The notes below the pieces were generated by a model that saw only the letters and a program-made list of their open reading frames with translations, ran no database searches and was not told where the DNA came from. The translations under genes were made by a program, and so were the position numbers. Positions 51,582 to 59,806 of a DNA stretch of 64,000 bases are shown piece by piece. The DNA comes from Dehalogenimonas etheniformans (GTDB lineage: Bacteria > Chloroflexota > Dehalococcoidia > Dehalococcoidales > Dehalococcoidaceae). The stretch's first letter is position 1, and the number at the start of each line of letters is the position of its first letter. The stretch lies in contig NZ_CP058566.2 of assembly GCF_014672715.2 (NCBI RefSeq), positions 1,736,001 through 1,800,000 of the forward strand, written 5' to 3'.

Positions 51582-52752
51582 TCAAAGCTAATTTTTGAAG
51601 AGTTGGCGACATTTTGGCGACAGAATTTTTTACCACACCTGCCGGGAGTACTCCATCCAATAATGCCATCGCATCTTCTTGCATACCGCTTATTATATGG
51701 GAATAGACGTCCATTGTGAAAGCAACCGAACTATGCCCCAGTGCTTCCGAGATAACTTTGGGCTTGGCGCCACGGAGAAGCATGAGTGAGCTAAAAGTAT
51801 GCCGCAAATCATGGAATCTTACGCCTTCCAACCCGGCACCTTTCACCAGCTTGGTAAAGGCATGAGTTAAACTGCACGGATCCACCGGCCGGCCTTCAAT
51901 ACCGGTAAATACCAGGGCGTCCAGCCCGAGCTTCTGTTTAAGATCCGCATAGAGCTCCTCGCGTTGCGCCCGGTAACCCCGGAGGAATATTGCCAACTTG
52001 GGAGTCATGGACACCCGGCGCCGGCTATGGGCTGTCTTGGGCTCTTTGAAAAGGCAAACACCGCGGCGCTTGTATAAGACCTGGTTGACCGATATCGATA
52101 AGAAGTCGAGGTCGAGATCTCGCCACCTGAGCCCCAGAAGTTCAGCTTGCCGGAGTCCACTACTTAAAGCCATATAGATCACCGGGTAGTAATGGCTGGA
52201 TTGAGCTGACTCAAGGAGGACTTCGACCTCACCAGGGGTCAAGGTCCGCATGGTTTTCTTCCGAGGGGCTGGTGGATCTACGAGCTCGGCCGGGTTTCTG
52301 CCGAGATAGCCTTGCCTGACAGCGTACTTGAGCGACTGGAAGAGTACCCGGTGATGATGATGGACCGTCCTCGCTGACAGGCTCTCGCAGGCCTTGCCGT
52401 AATATGCCTGGATAGACTGGGGGTGAAGCTGTTTCAACTTGATTGAGCCAAGCGCTGGAATGAGGTGAACATCGATAATCGACTGGTAGCCATCCAACGT
52501 CCGGGGCGAGCAGTTGGTTTTGACGTAGCCTTTGAGCCAGTTTTGAAAGTGATCGGCCACAGTGAGACGGCCGGACTGGGAATAGGTTCCCTTATCGAGG
52601 CTGACCAGCAGATCGTTGAGCCGACGTTGGGCATCTGAGCGGCGGCCGCGGACCGTTTCGTAATGCCGTTGACGCTTCCCACCAGGCCCTTGGCCAGTAT
52701 CCAGGATGATCTGCCAGGACTGCTTACCCTTGCTGCGGATGTAGCCTCTCAT
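51559..52752 (-). CDS. Tyrosine site-specific integrase of island B
   Basis: A 397-residue phage-type integrase with an AP2-like/arm-binding N-terminus, a core-binding domain (65-150) and a catalytic domain with R201 (SSGLRQAELLGL), H314-R317 (FHDLRHTF), H340 and the nucleophile Y350. All catalytic residues are present. The seven C-terminal residues SPCSSVG and the stop are encoded by the 5' end of tRNA-Arg on the same strand, so recombination exchanges the gene's tail. The start overlaps the upstream gene by four bases. Confidence 0.93.
   Translation of the reverse strand: MRGYIRSKGKQSWQIILDTGQGPGGKRQRHYETVRGRRSDAQRRLNDLLVSLDKGTYSQSGRLTVADHFQNWLKGYVKTNCSPRTLDGYQSIIDVHLIPALGSIKLKQLHPQSIQAYYGKACESLSARTVHHHHRVLFQSLKYAVRQGYLGRNPAELVDPPAPRKKTMRTLTPGEVEVLLESAQSSHYYPVIYMALSSGLRQAELLGLRWRDLDLDFLSISVNQVLYKRRGVCLFKEPKTAHSRRRVSMTPKLAIFLRGYRAQREELYADLKQKLGLDALVFTGIEGRPVDPCSLTHAFTKLVKGAGLEGVRFHDLRHTFSSLMLLRGAKPKVISEALGHSSVAFTMDVYSHIISGMQEDAMALLDGVLPAGVVKNSVAKMSPTLQKLALSPCSSVG
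51602..51621 (+). repeat. Paired TTGGCGAC repeat, left end of island B
   Basis: TTGGCGAC at 51603-51610 and 51614-51621, period 11. A 19/20 copy of the whole unit is at 60327-60346. Likely integrase arm sites; they lie in the 3' end of the integrase gene. Confidence 0.65.
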
Positions 52753-53702
52753 TGGTTGCCTCCGGTTGCTTGCTTTTTCGCTCGTTCTCTAGACCAAACC
52801 GTTCGCCTGTCGCAACGTGAGCAATAGCGCTGATTGCCATGTCCCCAATGTAAACTTCCGCATGCTTTACATGTCTTGATGTGTCTCTTTTTTGCTTGAT
52901 ATTCTTCTAAAGAGAGCGTCGTTAATAACCCCAATTGGTAATGACAGACATCGAAAAGGGATTTAACACTGAGATAGAACTTTGGCCCGAGAAACGTGTA
53001 GTGTAAAGAAATACCGCTGAGTTGTTGATCTAGACACATTCCAACATTCTGTCTGATCGCCTCGAGCATATTCATATTTTCTTTTTCGAGATATTTTGTT
53101 CTGAACTGGTCAGCTGTCAATGGCTTCAAGAAAAATGGGTGCGTTATTAGGAGCCAGGTAAGGTGTTTAAGCCGGTCAGTTGACTCGATGTCCGTTTTCG
53201 AAATTTCGATTTCACGTAGTAGGTCATTGATTTCAAATAAGAGATAAATAGTCGCAATACTGATCTTGAATTTTTGTAGCGGATAACCCCATAAACCATG
53301 TGTGTATGCATCCCCGCTATGTCCAGGTAATCCCCATTCCTCCAGCCATTTGACAACTCGTTTCAAAGGGATTGCACCCTTAAATGATTCTGTCCACGAA
53401 GGCGAAGTCGTCGTAAAGTCTTCCCAATTCCAAGCTACTGTCCCATCTATCACATCGATTGTTGAAACAAGCAAACGATTGTAATCATCCGGCCTTAATT
53501 GTTTGCTATACAGCCGGTCGACGCGTTTTCCGGGCCAATCCGTACTATTTTCGTCGTCGATTATATGCAGGGTACCGTTAACGCCCATCAAAGAATAAGC
53601 TTTAGCATCCAACAGATAACCGACGTTCAGATCTGAATTGATCACTTCCCCAGGAGGGAAGATGTACCGAAACTCAGACGCATTATCAGACGAATATGCC
53701 AT
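52749..53702 (-). CDS. Hypothetical island B protein with C-terminal zinc finger
   Basis: With the ATG at 53702 this is 317 residues. No catalytic motif is recognised in the body. Residues near the C-terminus read CKACGSLHWGHGNQRYCSRC, a four-Cys zinc finger similar to CGNR-type fingers, followed by a basic tail. It overlaps the integrase by four bases and is divergent from the XRE regulator. Its start codon lies inside the operator-like palindrome 53687-53715. Accessory or defence cargo is possible, but nothing in the sequence proves it. Confidence 0.65.
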   Translation of the reverse strand: MAYSSDNASEFRYIFPPGEVINSDLNVGYLLDAKAYSLMGVNGTLHIIDDENSTDWPGKRVDRLYSKQLRPDDYNRLLVSTIDVIDGTVAWNWEDFTTTSPSWTESFKGAIPLKRVVKWLEEWGLPGHSGDAYTHGLWGYPLQKFKISIATIYLLFEINDLLREIEISKTDIESTDRLKHLTWLLITHPFFLKPLTADQFRTKYLEKENMNMLEAIRQNVGMCLDQQLSGISLHYTFLGPKFYLSVKSLFDVCHYQLGLLTTLSLEEYQAKKRHIKTCKACGSLHWGHGNQRYCSRCDRRTVWSRERAKKQATGGNQ

Positions 53703-53715
53703 ATATTTTCGTCTG
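53687..53715. promoter_or_regulatory. Operator-like inverted repeat between divergent island genes
   Basis: CAGACGAA (53687-53694) and TTCGTCTG (53708-53715) are perfect inverted arms with a 13-base spacer; another AGACG half-site is seven bases left. The repeat covers the start codon of the leftward gene. A minus-strand TTGACA...TATACT (15-base spacing) lies at about 53724-53749, so a repressor here would block leftward expression. Confidence 0.6.
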
Positions 53716-53760
53716 AATAGAGTATACCCTATAAAACGAAATGTCAAGATGGAGGAAAAA

Positions 53761-53991
53761 ATGAAAAGTATCTTAAGGGAAAAAAGAGAAGCCCTTGGGA
53801 TTTCTCAGGTCAGGCTTGGGAGTTTGAGCGGATTAGCAAATAACGTAATCTCAGATTTCGAACGAGGAGCGAGGCGGCCTTGGCCTCGAGCACGGAAGGC
53901 CCTTGCCCGGGCGCTGCGCGTCCCGGAGGCCGAGCTCTTCCCTGAGGTTGGCGTGGAGGCTGGTGAGGGAGGTGTCCAGAATGGCCACTAA
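53761..53991 (+). CDS. XRE-family regulator of island B
   Basis: A 76-residue helix-turn-helix protein: SILREKREALGISQVRLGSL and SGLANNVISDFERGARRP form the HTH, with the usual Leu-rich helix after it. The ATG at 53761 has GGAGG five bases upstream; an ORF from 53638 would read through the divergent promoter. As the first rightward gene it is the likely master repressor, acting at the palindrome next to it. It overlaps the AlpA-like gene by 11 bases. Confidence 0.88.
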   Translation: MKSILREKREALGISQVRLGSLSGLANNVISDFERGARRPWPRARKALARALRVPEAELFPEVGVEAGEGGVQNGH

Positions 53992-54190
53992 GGAAAGCTC
54001 CACTAGCCTCACCATGACGATCCCCGAGTTCGCCAAGGCCGCAAACATATCTCCAGGACTGGCCTATGATCTAGCCCGGAAAGACGATCTACCGGTCAAG
54101 GTAATCCATTTTGGCCGGCGCATGCTGCTCTCCCGCCGGGCGGTCGATGAATTGCTGGGGACATCCACCCAGAACGGCGCTTTGGCTTGA
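53981..54190 (+). CDS. AlpA/excisionase-type DNA-binding protein
   Basis: A 69-residue MerR-like helix-turn-helix protein: TMTIPEFAKAANISPGLAYDL, then PVKVIHFGRRMLLSRRAVDELLG. This is the pattern of AlpA/Xis-like proteins, which in satellites and prophages activate excision or replication genes. The ATG at 53981 lies within the end of the XRE gene. Whether it acts as excisionase or activator is open. Confidence 0.82.
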   Translation: MATKESSTSLTMTIPEFAKAANISPGLAYDLARKDDLPVKVIHFGRRMLLSRRAVDELLGTSTQNGALA

Positions 54191-54230
54191 AGAAGTATTT
54201 TTCAAGAAATAATGAATAAGGACTGACAAA

Positions 54231-55001
54231 TTGGCTAGTCCCCAGCTTGAAAACGGCTTCCTCCGCATCGCTTGCGAATTGATTGAGGCAATCTCTCGCA
54301 CACGGTTTAGCCCGAGGGAGAGTCAAGTATTCTGGTCGGTTGTCCGGCGGACTTACGGATGGAATAAGAAGGCTGACCGGATCTCATATAGTCAACTCGA
54401 AGAGTCAACAGGTCTCAATAGACGCCATATCGCAGATGCGCTCTCTCGTTTGATTCGCCGGAACATCATCTCCCGCTGTGGATCAGGATACAAGCTTTCT
54501 TACGGAATCCAGAAGGATTACCAGCTTTGGATTGTTACCGATAGGGGCAATAATTCAAAGCTATCATTACCGAAGGGGGCAACAAATAGAATCATTACCG
54601 AAACCGACAAAGGTTCATTGCTCCCGGGGGCAACAAAATCATTACCGAAAAGGGAACACACAATAGATAAAAAAACATCTTCAAAAAACAACCCTCGAGA
54701 GGATTTCCAAAAGCCTGCAAAACAAGCCTTTGGCGAATTTAAAAACGTCCTCTTAACGGCCGAAGAGCGCGAGAATTTGACGGCTAAGTTGGGGTTGGCT
54801 GCCGCGGAAGCCTCCGATCTGATTGAGCGCCTCTCGGCTTACCTCGAAAACCATCCCAACAAAAAATACGCCAGCCATTACGCAACGATAAAAACGTGGG
54901 CACTTGACGATGTAAAGAAGCGGACCGCCGCGGGCCCCCGGCAGGATAGATTTACAAATCTACCTCCTGGCGCTGACTTAAAAAAATGGGAGAACGTGTA
55001 G
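54231..55001 (+). CDS. RepO-like replication initiator
   Basis: A 256-residue protein whose N-terminal 95 residues match the lambda-O-type replication domain (MASPQLENGFLRIACELIEA, RESQVFWSVVRRTYGWNKK, LNRRHIADALSRLIRRNII). The C-terminal part is hydrophilic, with a helical segment. It would bind the element origin and recruit the helicase loader encoded next. TTG start with AGGA upstream. The origin, often within the gene, may be the repeated CATTACCGA units at 54560-54650 (ATCATTACCGAAGGGGGCAA, then related copies). Confidence 0.85.
   Translation: MASPQLENGFLRIACELIEAISRTRFSPRESQVFWSVVRRTYGWNKKADRISYSQLEESTGLNRRHIADALSRLIRRNIISRCGSGYKLSYGIQKDYQLWIVTDRGNNSKLSLPKGATNRIITETDKGSLLPGATKSLPKREHTIDKKTSSKNNPREDFQKPAKQAFGEFKNVLLTAEERENLTAKLGLAAAEASDLIERLSAYLENHPNKKYASHYATIKTWALDDVKKRTAAGPRQDRFTNLPPGADLKKWENV
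54562..54651 (+). repeat. Iteron-like repeats inside repO, candidate origin
   Basis: Short repeats with ATCATTACCGAAA/G and GGGGGCAACAAA occur three times between about 54562 and 54651. Lambda-type elements keep their replication origin as iterons inside the O gene, so these are origin candidates. Copies are imperfect and were aligned by eye. Confidence 0.5.
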
Positions 55002-55718
55002 ATGGAACAGAATTTTTTAGAAAAAGCAGCTGAAAACTTGGGCAAACTCAAACCTACCGCGACCTGTGAAACATGCGGAGCCACAGCTTATAGCGGTGCC
55101 GAGCTCGAACATGAGCCGCGCTGCCTGAAGGACCGCGAAAATTGGATGCGCCGGGTGATCTCCTTTTCACAACTCCCGGCTAACAAACCACGGACCTTTG
55201 ATGGTTTCAAGAAAATTGATGGTACTGCAAAAGCTCTCGCCGCGGCTAAGTTGTACTGTGATCCGGCACAGCGCCGGCATCCATTCCTGACATTTATCGG
55301 TCCTCCTGGGGTCGGCAAGACCCATCTGGCCCAAGCGATCGGTTGGTGGTGGGCTGAGAGTTTGAAGTTCAATTTTCGTTATGTCCAAGCCGAGAAGATG
55401 CTGGACCAACTCCGACGATGTTTCGACCGGCGAAGCGACAGTCCGGAGGATGATTTTGATACTCAACTCAATTTCCTCTGTAAGGTTCCGCTCCTCATCT
55501 TAGATGATCTAGGCACCGAATCATCGAGCGACTGGTCCAGGGCGAAACTGCAATCGGTCATCGACGACCGTTATGAGAACGGGCGATTGACCGTTGTGAC
55601 CACTAACGACCCAGCAAAAATACCTTCGCGCGTTCTCTCAAGGTTAAGAGAGGGCGTAATTGTTGCCATTGATGCGCAGGATTACCGATTAACAATAGCA
55701 TCAGAAAGATCAGTGTAA
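55002..55718 (+). CDS. DnaC-like helicase loader ATPase
   Basis: A 238-residue AAA+ protein of the DnaC/IstB type. An N-terminal zinc motif (CETCGATAYSGAELEHEPRC) is followed by Walker A GPPGVGKTHLAQA at about 103-115, Walker B VPLLILDDLGTE and a sensor region VVTTNDP. It starts directly after repO, and the pair is the standard phage replication module that loads host DnaB. Confidence 0.88.
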   Translation: MEQNFLEKAAENLGKLKPTATCETCGATAYSGAELEHEPRCLKDRENWMRRVISFSQLPANKPRTFDGFKKIDGTAKALAAAKLYCDPAQRRHPFLTFIGPPGVGKTHLAQAIGWWWAESLKFNFRYVQAEKMLDQLRRCFDRRSDSPEDDFDTQLNFLCKVPLLILDDLGTESSSDWSRAKLQSVIDDRYENGRLTVVTTNDPAKIPSRVLSRLREGVIVAIDAQDYRLTIASERSV

Positions 55719-55741
55719 TCACTCAAGAGGCTGGTGGAGTA

Positions 55742-56887
55742 ATGCCGATTGCAACCGAGAAAGACCTGCCGCGCCGGGATATGGAAATGATAGCGAACTC
55801 CGGGGCCGTCTGTGGCACATGCGGCGCCGTGCTGACGGTGGCATGGGGTGGAGAACTCGGCTGGATCCTCCGCTGTGGCCGCAGCCTGGAGCACAATACC
55901 ATGCGGCGGCTCAGTGCCAAATCATCAAAAGAACTCGAGGGCGAGAAAGTTTACAGGAGAATGAAGATGCAAGGAACCGAACTCACCACCATATCACCCG
56001 AGAAGATGTTGGCCGAGCGCATGCCGGCAGCCATGTTTCCCCAGTCTATGTCCATGGAACAGCGCCTTTTCATTGCCAAGATCGCCGTGAGCTACGGCCT
56101 GGACCCGATGATGAATGAGCTGACCGTCTACCAGGGGCAGCCGTTCGTCAGCCTGGCGGCTCGACTCAGGAAGGCTCAGGAGACCGAGCAGCTTGATGGC
56201 GTGGACATGCGCCCGGCTACCACTGAGGAAAAGACCGGTCGCGGCCTTGAGGCTGGTGATTACCTCTTTATGGCTGAGGTGTGGCGCAAAGGCAGCTCCC
56301 GGCCGTTCATGGGCTGGGGGACTGTCAAGAAAGCGGAGATCGATCGCGCGGTAGGGAACGCCCGGAGCAATAACCGCGATCCGTTCTTCCTTCCCCTGGT
56401 TAAGGATCCGGCTTCGATGGCCGAGAAACGAGCAATAGCGAAAGGCCTCAAACTGGCTTTCCACCTGCCGCTACCTTCCGTCGAGGACATCGGCGGCGAA
56501 GATCCTCTCATGCCTGACTCTTCCCCAGTCCCTCCGGCGGTTCCGGTATCTCGTGCCAATACTCACCCCCAGTCTATTCCCAGCAACACGCCCCCAGCCT
56601 GTTCGGTGATCATCGACCAGTCTCCCGCTGAGGGAATGGTGCAACCTTCTGAAAATCCTGAGCGTGCGGCCACCAGGCCCTCAGCCAAGCCCACCAGGGA
56701 CCCGGCCAGCATAAAGATCTTGGCCGACTGCTGGAAGGCCTGCCATGAGGACTTCGGGCTTCAACCAAAGGATTGCTTGAGAGAGCTGGGAGCATCCAAC
56801 CAGGCCGATATCGTTACTACCCCTTCCGAGTGCTACCTGGTTTTGAAGAAACTGAGGGAGGACCAGGGAAGGGGTGGAGGCGGGTAA
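55742..56887 (+). CDS. RecT-like single-strand annealing protein (probable)
   Basis: A 381-residue protein. An N-terminal CGTC ... C element is followed by a region (about 75-250) with the RecT/Bet layout: KIAVSYGLDPMMNELTVYQG, the central RLRKAQETEQLDG, and DPASMAEKRAIAKGLKLAF near the end. The C-terminal third is Pro-rich with a helical end domain. Phages use such proteins to anneal single strands during recombination. The family match is by pattern only; a nuclease partner is not seen. Confidence 0.65.
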   Translation: MPIATEKDLPRRDMEMIANSGAVCGTCGAVLTVAWGGELGWILRCGRSLEHNTMRRLSAKSSKELEGEKVYRRMKMQGTELTTISPEKMLAERMPAAMFPQSMSMEQRLFIAKIAVSYGLDPMMNELTVYQGQPFVSLAARLRKAQETEQLDGVDMRPATTEEKTGRGLEAGDYLFMAEVWRKGSSRPFMGWGTVKKAEIDRAVGNARSNNRDPFFLPLVKDPASMAEKRAIAKGLKLAFHLPLPSVEDIGGEDPLMPDSSPVPPAVPVSRANTHPQSIPSNTPPACSVIIDQSPAEGMVQPSENPERAATRPSAKPTRDPASIKILADCWKACHEDFGLQPKDCLRELGASNQADIVTTPSECYLVLKKLREDQGRGGGG

Positions 56888-56968
56888 ATTCTTCGGAGCA
56901 AACGTTTTTCCAAACCGTTTGCCCAACTACGCGCACAAAATCGCAGTTGAGATGAAAGGGGATTAAAA

Positions 56969-57451
56969 ATGCCGAATCATAAAAAACCTACCGCCATGCG
57001 CCGCTTGGAGGGCAATCCAGGGAAGCGTCCTTACAACGAGAATGAACCTCAGATCTCGGCCTCCCAGCCCTCTTGTCCCTCCCACCTCACCAGCCCAGCC
57101 CGGAGAGAATGGCAGCGGATCGTGCCGATCCTGGCCCGGGTAGGCGTTCTGACTGAGATCGACCGGGCGGCACTGGCCGCCTATTGCCAGGCATACGGTC
57201 GTTGGGTTGAAGCGGAGAGGCTAGTGAAAAAAGAGGGGATGGTGAAAGAAACTGCCAATGGATATCCGATAATCTCGCCTTACTTGGCCATTGTTAACAA
57301 AGCCCTAGAGCAAATGCACAAGTACCTGGTGGAGTTCGGGTTGACTCCTTCCAGCCGGTCCAAGGTCAGCGCGGTCCCCATGGTAAAAGAAGAGGATCCG
57401 CTTGAGACGTTGATGCGCGAGGCCGAGGAGAGGGCTGGTATAACAGGTTGA
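56969..57451 (+). CDS. Phage terminase small subunit, P27 type
   Basis: A 160-residue small terminase. The start with RRLEGNPGKRPYNENEP is diagnostic for the P27/Terminase_4 family; helices typical of DNA-binding TerS follow (LTEIDRAALAAYCQAYGRW). In a complete phage the large subunit gene comes next; here only a 70-residue protein and a terminator follow. A lone TerS is a hallmark of satellites that redirect a helper's packaging. The ATG follows AAAGGGGATTAAA. Confidence 0.92.
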   Translation: MPNHKKPTAMRRLEGNPGKRPYNENEPQISASQPSCPSHLTSPARREWQRIVPILARVGVLTEIDRAALAAYCQAYGRWVEAERLVKKEGMVKETANGYPIISPYLAIVNKALEQMHKYLVEFGLTPSSRSKVSAVPMVKEEDPLETLMREAEERAGITG

Positions 57452-57660
57452 AGCGGCCGGTGAGCCTATACGAATGTTCCAATGCGATCGTCCAGGGCGA
57501 TGTTATCAAATGCATCGCTGGCCATCATCTCGCCCGAAATGGGGAAGTCTGGGCAGACCGGCTGCAATCCGGGGAGGAGCTGGTATTTCAGGTCTGCCAG
57601 AATTGTAAGGACCTTGACCGGGCTGGCCGGCCGGTACCGGAAAAAGAAAGAGGCTGGTGA
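57448..57660 (+). CDS. Small CxxC protein after terS
   Basis: A 70-residue protein starting TTG at 57448 within the terS stop. It contains VIKCIAGHHLARNGEVWAD and VCQNCKDLD, possibly one zinc site made of separated Cys and His. It ends at a strong terminator. Function unknown; translational coupling to terS suggests a role in the same process. Confidence 0.6.
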   Translation: MKRPVSLYECSNAIVQGDVIKCIAGHHLARNGEVWADRLQSGEELVFQVCQNCKDLDRAGRPVPEKERGW

Positions 57661-57679
57661 CGATTACACCAGCCTCTTT
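57650..57679 (+). terminator. Intrinsic terminator of the rightward operon
   Basis: A 10-bp stem GAGGCTGGTG/CACCAGCCTC with loop ACGATTA, then TTTCT. It overlaps the stop of the preceding gene. Confidence 0.88.
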
Positions 57680-57860
57680 CTACAATGCACTTGAACTTAT
57701 ACCCCCCTTTGCTAATTTCCCAGACAGAAAAATCTAGCTGTCAATCCGCTTTAAACCGAACGCTTTTAGAGTTTTGATGAGGCTTATCCCCTTTGTATAT
57801 CCGGACAACCAGGAGATGCAATTTTCGCCTCCCGGTTGTGATAATTGCCCATTTTAACGC

Positions 57861-58397
57861 TCATTTTCCTGTGATTTGCACGCAGTTTTGAGCCTTCACC
57901 AGCCCCGCTCCAGCTTTGAGCTTACCGGCTATGATAGTCTTTAGGTCATTCGTAATCGGGTCAGTTGGCGGGATAAACCCATTGAGGATCATATCCGCGG
58001 CGATCTTCGCGAAAGACTGCAGCTCTATGCTGGCTCTTTCCTCCGGGGAGCTGCCGCGGGCCCACCCGCCCTTACCCTTGCTGCCATCTTTTACCGGTTG
58101 GCCATCGTCGTAGAGTTGAATCACCTTGCGGTGAGGGTATTCCTGGCCGCCGGCCGTGACGAACTTGGAAAATTCTACATCAGCGTCGAGCTCGGCGCCG
58201 TCTTTGATGTGCTCGAACAAGGCTTTAGCTGTGCATTCAAAAGGAGACTGGGGGCGGCTCTGCACACCAGCCATTACGGCTGTGAATTCGACTTTTGGCA
58301 CGGCGCCGTTCTGCCCCTGGAAGGTCTTATCGACTGGTGAACCTACCACCAGGAGCTTGAGCCGTTTTACTTGTTTTTCTAATGTCTGGGCTGCCAT
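57861..58397 (-). CDS. Hypothetical phage-type protein
   Basis: With the ATG at 58397 (GGAGGACAATC upstream) this is 178 residues. Alternating strands (VKRLKLLVVGS, PKVEFTAVMAGV, HRKVIQLYDDG) suggest a beta-rich, possibly OB-type fold as in single-strand-binding proteins, but no motif proves it. It is the last gene of the minus-strand block. Confidence 0.6.
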   Translation of the reverse strand: MAAQTLEKQVKRLKLLVVGSPVDKTFQGQNGAVPKVEFTAVMAGVQSRPQSPFECTAKALFEHIKDGAELDADVEFSKFVTAGGQEYPHRKVIQLYDDGQPVKDGSKGKGGWARGSSPEERASIELQSFAKIAADMILNGFIPPTDPITNDLKTIIAGKLKAGAGLVKAQNCVQITGK

Positions 58398-58410
58398 GAT
58401 TGTCCTCCTC

Positions 58411-59139
58411 TTATTTTGTTGTGACCCTGATCGTTTCTTCCTGCCAGGCCTTAATACCCGGAACGCCGCCACCAGCCTCAATTACCTTGCGGATCCTGCC
58501 AGCATCGAGCACCTTGAACTGCTCGGGGACCTGCGCCTGGTCGACGCATTCCCACTTCCAGATCTTCGATGTACCGGCTGTCCCCAGGCTGCCACGGACG
58601 TTTTTGGCGACGAAAGGGACTGGTAATTGAGAGACCGATTCGGAGATCTCCCCAGTCCCCGAAAGCTCGGCCTCACGCCGGGCGGCCTCTTCCCTGAGCC
58701 GGTTGATCTCCTCTATCTCCCGGCGTTTTCGCTCTTCTTCCTGATGGTAAGCCAACAGCTTCTGCCGGTTTATCAGATCGGCGGCTTCAAACGGGGCCAG
58801 AAGTCCTTTGACAGTCTCCCGGACCGCTTTCAGGTGGGCATTGATAGGGTCGGTGTACTCTTTGCCCTTCTCTTCGACAGCCTTCTTAAACTTGGCGATC
58901 ACGGCCAGATCGTCGGCAGCATCCTTGGCGGATTCCTGGCTGGCGATGATGCGGCCTGTGGCCAGGTTGTTAAGGCAGACGCCTTGGCTGAAAAGATCGC
59001 GGAGTACAGCATCAGCGTCCGGCGATACCCTAATGAGTGCCGTTATCGGCTCCCCAGCCTCTCCCCTCAGTTCAACCGGAGGCTGGGGACTCTGGCGATC
59101 CTCCTCCCAGGGCATTGGGTTATTGATGTTTAGTGTCAT
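58411..59139 (-). CDS. Coiled-coil phage protein
   Basis: A 242-residue protein with a central coiled coil (about 85-165, Glu/Lys/Arg-rich, ending REEAARREAELSG) and a C-terminal part KIWKWECVDQAQVPEQF ... VPGIKAWQEETIRV. This arrangement is seen in early-region phage proteins found beside single-strand-binding proteins and exonucleases (DUF1351-like). ATG 59139 has AGGAGG eight bases upstream. Role in DNA metabolism inferred. Confidence 0.7.
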   Translation of the reverse strand: MTLNINNPMPWEEDRQSPQPPVELRGEAGEPITALIRVSPDADAVLRDLFSQGVCLNNLATGRIIASQESAKDAADDLAVIAKFKKAVEEKGKEYTDPINAHLKAVRETVKGLLAPFEAADLINRQKLLAYHQEEERKRREIEEINRLREEAARREAELSGTGEISESVSQLPVPFVAKNVRGSLGTAGTSKIWKWECVDQAQVPEQFKVLDAGRIRKVIEAGGGVPGIKAWQEETIRVTTK

Positions 59140-59179
59140 GGTTGTTGTTCCTCCTTGATATTTTTCGAAAAATAATCTG

Positions 59180-59446
59180 CTAGCTTGGCCGTGCCGCTTC
59201 GAAACCCATGGAGAAGACGCAAGCCTGATGCTGCAGCTCATCATCTTCACCAAGTACGAAAGTGGCTGGTGAGGTCTTGAGATAGTTGACGATGTATTCC
59301 CTGGTGGCCACCCGGATCTCCCCAGTCAATTCGAGATTGTCGAGGATGCTTTCGATCGTTTTGTCAGTCTCCCCTTCCTGTTCTCTCCAGCAAATGGTAT
59401 AGGCGCCGTGGGGGCCGATGAATTCATGGATCTTGGTAACAGCCAT
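59180..59446 (-). CDS. Hypothetical island B protein (88 aa)
   Basis: An 88-residue acidic protein (MAVTKIHEFIGPHGAYTICW start). No family recognised. AGGGAGAAAC is upstream of the ATG. It is part of the minus-strand block read from the promoter at 59730-59758. Confidence 0.6.
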   Translation of the reverse strand: MAVTKIHEFIGPHGAYTICWREQEGETDKTIESILDNLELTGEIRVATREYIVNYLKTSPATFVLGEDDELQHQACVFSMGFEAARPS

Positions 59447-59489
59447 TTTTTGTTTCTCCCTTTCGTTTATTCTCCATGCTGGAAGAGAT

Positions 59490-59699
59490 CTACTCTCCCA
59501 GCATCATGGCCAGTTTCAGGGCTTCGACCGCTTCCCTGGAGGCTTCAAGCCGGGCATCGATGCAGCCCTGGCACTCAAAGACCGGCACGTAACCTTGGCC
59601 GCCGATGTATTCGAAATATCCAACCAGGTCTGTCCCGGTATGGCCGCATTCGCAGCAGCTCTGGAGTTCCTTTGTCTCAGTGATCGTCATGGTGGTCAT
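59490..59699 (-). CDS. Small zinc-ribbon protein of island B
   Basis: A 69-residue protein with CCECGHTGTDLVGY and CQGCIDAR, a two-CxxC zinc ribbon followed by a helix (EASREAVEALKLAM). First gene of the minus-strand block, starting AAGGGAACAAGAAAATG. Function unknown; small ribbon proteins often act as anti-repressors or inhibitors in phages. Confidence 0.65.
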   Translation of the reverse strand: MTTMTITETKELQSCCECGHTGTDLVGYFEYIGGQGYVPVFECQGCIDARLEASREAVEALKLAMMLGE

Positions 59700-59721
59700 T
59701 TTCTTGTTCCCTTCTTTATTT

Positions 59722-59806
59722 CTACCAGTATTCTACCATTATTATAGTAGTATGTCAATAGGTTTTTAAAATATTTTTTGTAGATTGTATTTACTTTACT
59801 GGTAGT
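59722..59806. promoter_or_regulatory. Inverted CTACCAGTA/TACTGGTAG pair in a divergent control region
   Basis: CTACCAGTA at 59722-59730 and TACTGGTAG at 59798-59806 are exact inverted copies 67 bp apart. They flank the minus-strand promoter and precede the XRE gene. Candidate operators for that regulator, with possible looping. Confidence 0.5.
59730..59758 (-). promoter_or_regulatory. Strong sigma-70 promoter of the minus-strand block
   Basis: TTGACA (plus 59753-59758), 17-base spacer, TAGAAT (plus 59730-59735). Close to consensus. It overlaps the CTACCAGTA element at its -10, so a repressor there would shut it. Confidence 0.85.
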
